Assembly: GCA_002393865.1 (NCBI GenBank)
Contig: DGUD01000101.1
Span: forward strand, 1 to 5,136
Length of the DNA stretch: 5,136 nucleotides
Direction: 5' to 3'
Source of the DNA: Treponema sp. UBA4319
GTDB lineage: Bacteria > Spirochaetota > Spirochaetia > Treponematales > Treponemataceae
Both the position numbers and the translations under genes were made by a program. Shown here piece after piece: positions 1-5,136 of this stretch. Below the pieces are notes generated by a model. It was not told the DNA's origin. It worked only from the letters and a program-made list of their open reading frames with translations, and made no database searches. Within the stretch, counting starts at the first letter, position 1. The number at the start of each line of letters is the position of its first letter.

Positions 1-786
1 TTGCGGTTGATGACGCGGCGGTACAAATCATTGAGATCAGAGGTCGCGAAACGGCCGCCGTCCAGCTGCACCATCGGGCGCAGCTCCGGCGGGATGACAG
101 GAATGACGTCCAGAATCATCCAGCTGGCCTTGTTGTCGGAGGAACGGAAATTCTCCACAATCTCAATGCGGCGCAGCAGGCGCTTGTCGCTCTTCGCGCC
201 CTTCTCTATCATCTTGGCGCGCAGCTCGGCGGCAAGCGCGTCCAGATCAAGGTTGTCAAGCAGCGTCTTGATTGCCTCGGCGCCCATGCCTGCGGTAAAG
301 GAGCCGCCGTAGCGCTCCTGAGCCTGCATGTACTCGTCCTCGGTAAGCAGCTGGCACTTCTTGAGGTCGGTGTCGCCCGGATCGATGACGATGAATTTCT
401 CGTAGTACAGCACGGAACGCAGCGCGTTCACCTGCAAATCAAGCAGCAACCCCATGCGGCTGGGGACTGAGTGGTAGTACCAGATGTGGCTCACCGGAGC
501 AGCAAGCTCGATATGCCCCGTGCGCTCGCGGCGGACCTTGAAATGCGTGACTTCGACGCCGCAGCGGTCGCAGATGACGCCCTTGTAGCGGATGCTCTTG
601 AACTTACCGCAGTAGCATTCCCATTCCTTCGTCGTGCCGAAAATGCGCTCGCAGAAGAGACCGTCACGCTCCGGGCGGAGCGTGCGGTAATTAATCGTCT
701 CCGGCTTCTTGACTTCTCCATAAGACCACGCCCTGATGGTATCGGGCGAGGCGAGCTTTATCTTGAGGCTTGCAAAATCCTGAATG

Positions 787-794
<8 letters not shown>
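1..794 (-). CDS. rpoC: RNA polymerase beta' subunit, N-terminal part (runs off the left edge)
   Basis: This is the largest subunit of bacterial RNA polymerase, which pairs with beta to form the active-site cleft. Only codons 1-264 are present; bacterial beta' is usually about 1200-1400 residues, so most of it, including the NADFDGD catalytic loop, lies outside. Translation from ATG 794 gives [20 protein letters not shown], then the family block [19 protein letters not shown] near residues 29-47. The N-terminal zinc site is intact: Cys60, Cys62, Cys75 and Cys78, with the same spacing as E. coli Cys70/72/85/88. Residues 233-264 hold PPELRP and [12 protein letters not shown], the region of the lid that separates RNA from DNA. 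The start is supported by a Shine-Dalgarno site 7 bases upstream and by the family N-terminus. The gene overlaps rpoB by 8 bases, which suggests coupled translation. The wording of residues 90-190 resembles treponemal RpoC from memory. Identification is secure; genus is inferred. Confidence 0.98.
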
Positions 795-4344
<3,550 letters not shown>

Positions 4345-4350
4345 CAGATA

Positions 4351-4356
4351 CCCCTT
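4351..4356 (-). promoter_or_regulatory. Shine-Dalgarno site of rpoB
   Basis: AAGGGG on the minus strand, 6 bases before ATG 4344. It decides the rpoB start in favour of [17 protein letters not shown] over the open in-frame extension that begins at 4494. It differs from the AAGGAG of rpoC by one base and may be slightly weaker; that last point is inference. Confidence 0.75.
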
Positions 4357-4455
4357 TCGGTTGGCGGACTGATTTCTTGGGAACCGCTGCAAGTAAAAAC
4401 TTTCCTCAACACGAGAACCCAGAACTCTTACGGACGTCCCGTTCCGCACAGGAAA

Positions 4456-4480
4456 TCCCCTGCTGCTCCTGAGCAGGGGA
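4456..4480 (-). promoter_or_regulatory. Stem-loop 3 of three in the rpoB leader, GC-rich
   Basis: TCCCCTGCT (4480-4472) and AGCAGGGGA (4464-4456) form a perfect 9-bp stem around a 7-base loop, followed by TTTCC in the RNA. The three-base T-run is too short for a strong terminator. An alternative pairing of 4478-4484 with 4439-4445 (CCGTTCC with GGAACGG) would remove its outer three pairs and open the stem before it. This is the strongest of the three adjoining stems. Confidence 0.5.
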
Positions 4481-4510
4481 ACGGCATCCGGCACTCCTGT
4501 ACTATGCCGT
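4481..4510 (-). promoter_or_regulatory. Stem-loop 2 of three in the rpoB leader
   Basis: ACGGCAT (4510-4504) and ATGCCGT (4487-4481) form a perfect 7-bp stem with a 16-base loop. It abuts the stems on both sides with no unpaired base, which would allow end-to-end stacking. Its 3' arm is also one half of a competing long-range pairing (4478-4484 with 4439-4445). Confidence 0.4.
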
Positions 4511-4540
4511 GAACGGAGGCGGCAAAAGCGCTGTCCGTCC
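4511..4540 (-). promoter_or_regulatory. Stem-loop 1 of three in the rpoB leader
   Basis: In the minus-strand RNA, GGACGGA (4540-4534) pairs with TCCGTTC (4517-4511) over 7 bp including one G-U pair, with a 16-base loop. The wobble would be an A-C mismatch in plus-strand RNA, so the fold fits only the rpoB transcript. It ends exactly where the next stem begins. The loop is large and the stem alone is modest. Confidence 0.4.
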
Positions 4541-4553
4541 TATACGACGCCTA

Positions 4554-4588
4554 AAGCTTCAGGGAAGACACTGCCCTCCCTGAAGCTT
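4554..4588 (-). promoter_or_regulatory. 16-bp hairpin after rplL: candidate attenuator or RNase III site
   Basis: In the minus-strand RNA, 4588-4573 pairs with 4569-4554 around the 3-base loop AGU. The outer 12 pairs are perfect (AAGCTTCAGGGA with TCCCTGAAGCTT). The inner four continue through two G-U pairs that exist only in the minus-strand RNA. The 3' side is followed by just TTTAGG, so the U-run is too short for a strong intrinsic terminator. A partial attenuator or a double-strand-specific cleavage site fits better. The hairpin is clearly visible; its function is inferred from the analogous spacer of E. coli. Confidence 0.65.
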
Positions 4589-4647
4589 ATATCAAGCATA
4601 AAGCGGAAAAATATGCTGCAACGCCATGCTAAGAAACAAGCGCAAAC

Positions 4648-5019
4648 TTATTTCTTGCTTGCCTTACCACCAGCAGCGGTGATATCAGCGATAATCTTGT
4701 CGGCATCAGCCTTTGAGACACCTTCCTTGAGGGTCTTCGGTGCGCCTTCGACAAGAGCCTTTGCCTCGCCGAGGCCAAGACCTGTGATAGCGCGGACAGC
4801 CTTGATGACCGCAATCTTCTTTGCCGCATCGATGGAATCGAGCGTAACGGTGAACTCAGTCTGCTCCTCAGCGGCAGCAGCAGGACCGGCAGCAGCCACA
4901 GCAACAGGAGCCGCAGCAGAAACGCCGAACTTCTCTTCCATAGCCTTCACGAGGTCAGCAGCCTGCTGAACAGTCATGTTAGCGATTGCGTCAAGGATCT
5001 CATCATTGGTAAGTGCCAT
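4648..5019 (-). CDS. rplL: 50S ribosomal protein bL12 (L7/L12)
   Basis: This 123-residue acidic stalk protein is present as dimers on the large ribosomal subunit, anchored by L10, and recruits and stimulates translational GTPases such as EF-Tu and EF-G. Residues 1-33 ([20 protein letters not shown] and on) form the dimerisation and L10-binding domain. Residues 34-52 are an Ala/Pro/Val-rich flexible hinge. Residues 53-123 are the globular factor-binding domain, with EEQTEFTV, the helix [10 protein letters not shown] (67-76), [13 protein letters not shown] (79-91) and [11 protein letters not shown] (93-103). Length is normal for the family (about 120-130). The tail GGKASKK departs from the more usual ending with a valine-rich last strand and lysine. 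The start ATG 5019 gives the standard MALT N-terminus and has a GGAG site; TTG 5040 and ATG 5034 in the same frame are less likely. The next gene downstream is rpoB, as in most bacteria. Confidence 0.98.
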   Translation of the reverse strand: MALTNDEILDAIANMTVQQAADLVKAMEEKFGVSAAAPVAVAAAGPAAAAEEQTEFTVTLDSIDAAKKIAVIKAVRAITGLGLGEAKALVEGAPKTLKEGVSKADADKIIADITAAGGKASKK

Positions 5020-5028
5020 AATTGTCTT

Positions 5029-5032
5029 CTCC
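5029..5032 (-). promoter_or_regulatory. Shine-Dalgarno site of rplL
   Basis: GGAG on the minus strand, 9 bases before ATG 5019. It decides between three in-frame starts: the upstream ATG at 5034 overlaps this site, and TTG 5040 lies before it, so only 5019 is properly spaced. Confidence 0.75.
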
Positions 5033-5051
5033 ATAATCAAATATATTGATT

Positions 5052-5079
5052 AGTATAAAATCCGCAGCAGAAGAGGCAA
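5052..5079 (-). promoter_or_regulatory. Candidate sigma70-type promoter just upstream of rplL
   Basis: On the minus strand a -35-like TTGCCT (5079-5074, 4 of 6 matches to TTGACA) is followed after 16 bases by a -10-like TATACT (5057-5052, 5 of 6 matches to TATAAT). Transcription would start near 5045 and leave a short leader of about 26 bases with the rplL Shine-Dalgarno site. A promoter here could raise bL12 above its neighbours, which makes sense because ribosomes carry several copies of it. The elements overlap a stem-loop, so they may instead be incidental to that structure. Confidence 0.4.
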
Positions 5080-5104
5080 ACTGCCTCCCGTAACCTGCCT
5101 GCGG
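5062..5104 (-). terminator. Bulged stem-loop in the spacer before rplL, possible attenuator
   Basis: In the minus-strand RNA three helices stack: CCGCA (5104-5100) with TGCGG (5066-5062), GCAG (5098-5095) with CTGC (5070-5067), and GGGAGGCA (5089-5082) with TGCCTCTT (5078-5071, two G-U pairs) around the loop GTT. One-base and five-base bulges lie on the 5' side only. ATTTTATAC follows, a moderate U-run. A second upstream copy of the 5' arm, TCCGCAG (5117-5111), can pair with the same 3' arm (5067-5061). The layout fits a weak terminator or attenuator between rplJ and rplL, but the same bases also carry a promoter candidate. Confidence 0.4.
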
Positions 5105-5136
5105 TGTATCCTGCGGACAGTAATCAGCACGTTGAA
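5105..5136 (-). other. Upstream edge of the window, gene not identifiable
   Basis: Conserved gene order predicts rplJ (L10) just upstream of rplL, but these 32 bases show no recognisable L10 C-terminus in any minus-strand frame. One frame stops at 5126-5124 (TGA) after three codons and could be the last codons of a gene. Another stays open to a TAA at 5052-5050, and the third runs on into rplL. The end of rplJ is therefore either here and unrecognised or outside the window. Confidence 0.3.

Larger units (their letters stand above)
4345..4647 (-). other. rplL-rpoB spacer, structured leader without a gene
   Basis: These 303 bases separate the rplL stop from the rpoB start and contain no credible gene on either strand. 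In transcription order they hold a 16-bp hairpin (4588-4554), three adjoining stem-loops (4540-4511, 4510-4481, 4480-4456), a GGACGTCC palindrome (4439-4432), a T-rich run (4397-4393) and the rpoB Shine-Dalgarno site. No convincing sigma70 promoter is visible, so rpoBC probably depends on readthrough from rplL. In E. coli the equivalent spacer is of similar length and holds a partial attenuator plus an RNase III cleavage site. The same role here is inferred from position and structure only. Confidence 0.75.

Noticed and set aside
4432..4439. GGACGTCC palindrome as an operator.
   Set aside because: An 8-base palindrome is common by chance, it is isolated, and no promoter lies next to it.
4345..4494. 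In-frame N-terminal extension of rpoB from ATG 4494.
   Set aside because: The 50 extra residues are basic and unlike any RpoB N-terminus, the region is filled with RNA stems, and ATG 4344 has its own Shine-Dalgarno site and the family-like start.
4554..4588. The 16-bp hairpin read as a full intrinsic terminator of the rplL transcript.
   Set aside because: Only three U residues follow the stem, and no convincing promoter is seen before rpoB, so complete termination would leave rpoBC without a transcript. Partial attenuation or processing is preferred.
4586..4626. Possible promoter for rpoB just after rplL (TTGCAG with TATGCT or TATAAG).
   Set aside because: The -35 matches only 3 of 6 positions, and the spacing of 15 bases to TATGCT is short; the TATAAG alternative is too far. 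It is not better than chance in an AT-rich patch.
4613..4969. Plus-strand open frame opposite rplL, rich in Ala and Ser.
   Set aside because: Its composition simply mirrors the alanine-rich hinge of bL12 on the other strand.

Overview
The window is a piece of a conserved ribosomal-protein and RNA-polymerase operon, read entirely from the minus strand. In transcription order (high to low coordinates) it holds the end of the spacer after an off-window gene (by convention rplJ), rplL (ribosomal protein bL12), a long structured spacer, rpoB (RNA polymerase beta subunit, complete) and the first 264 codons of rpoC (beta' subunit), which runs off the left edge. No mobile element, CRISPR array, tRNA, rRNA or plus-strand gene is supported.

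The protein sequences point to a spirochaete, most likely a Treponema-like organism with moderately high GC (judged by eye). The RpoC N-terminus, with stretches such as [20 protein letters not shown] and [20 protein letters not shown], reads like the treponemal version from memory. RpoB has no large insertion between its active-site blocks, unlike E. coli, and its rifampicin region carries Asn where rifampicin-sensitive bacteria have Ser (E. coli Ser531). That is a known mark of naturally rifampicin-resistant Treponema and Borrelia. The species cannot be named from this window.

Region by region. 5020-5136: spacer upstream of rplL with a bulged stem-loop and an overlapping sigma70-like promoter candidate. 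4648-5019: rplL. 4345-4647: a 303-base spacer without a gene. It holds a 16-bp hairpin with a 3-base loop, then three stem-loops that abut without a gap, and an alternative long-range pairing. Several of these stems need G-U pairs that exist only in the minus-strand RNA, so they fit a transcribed leader. The position matches the rplL-rpoB spacer of E. coli, where an attenuator and an RNase III site lower rpoBC expression relative to the ribosomal proteins. 787-4344: rpoB. 1-794: rpoC, overlapping rpoB by 8 bases, with its Shine-Dalgarno site inside the last rpoB codons.

The genes work together in gene expression. bL12 forms the ribosomal stalk that recruits translation factors. Beta and beta' together form the catalytic core of RNA polymerase. 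The spacers on either side of rplL are where the operon can set different outputs for its products. The genes themselves are ordinary housekeeping genes. The non-coding RNA structure is the part most worth testing.
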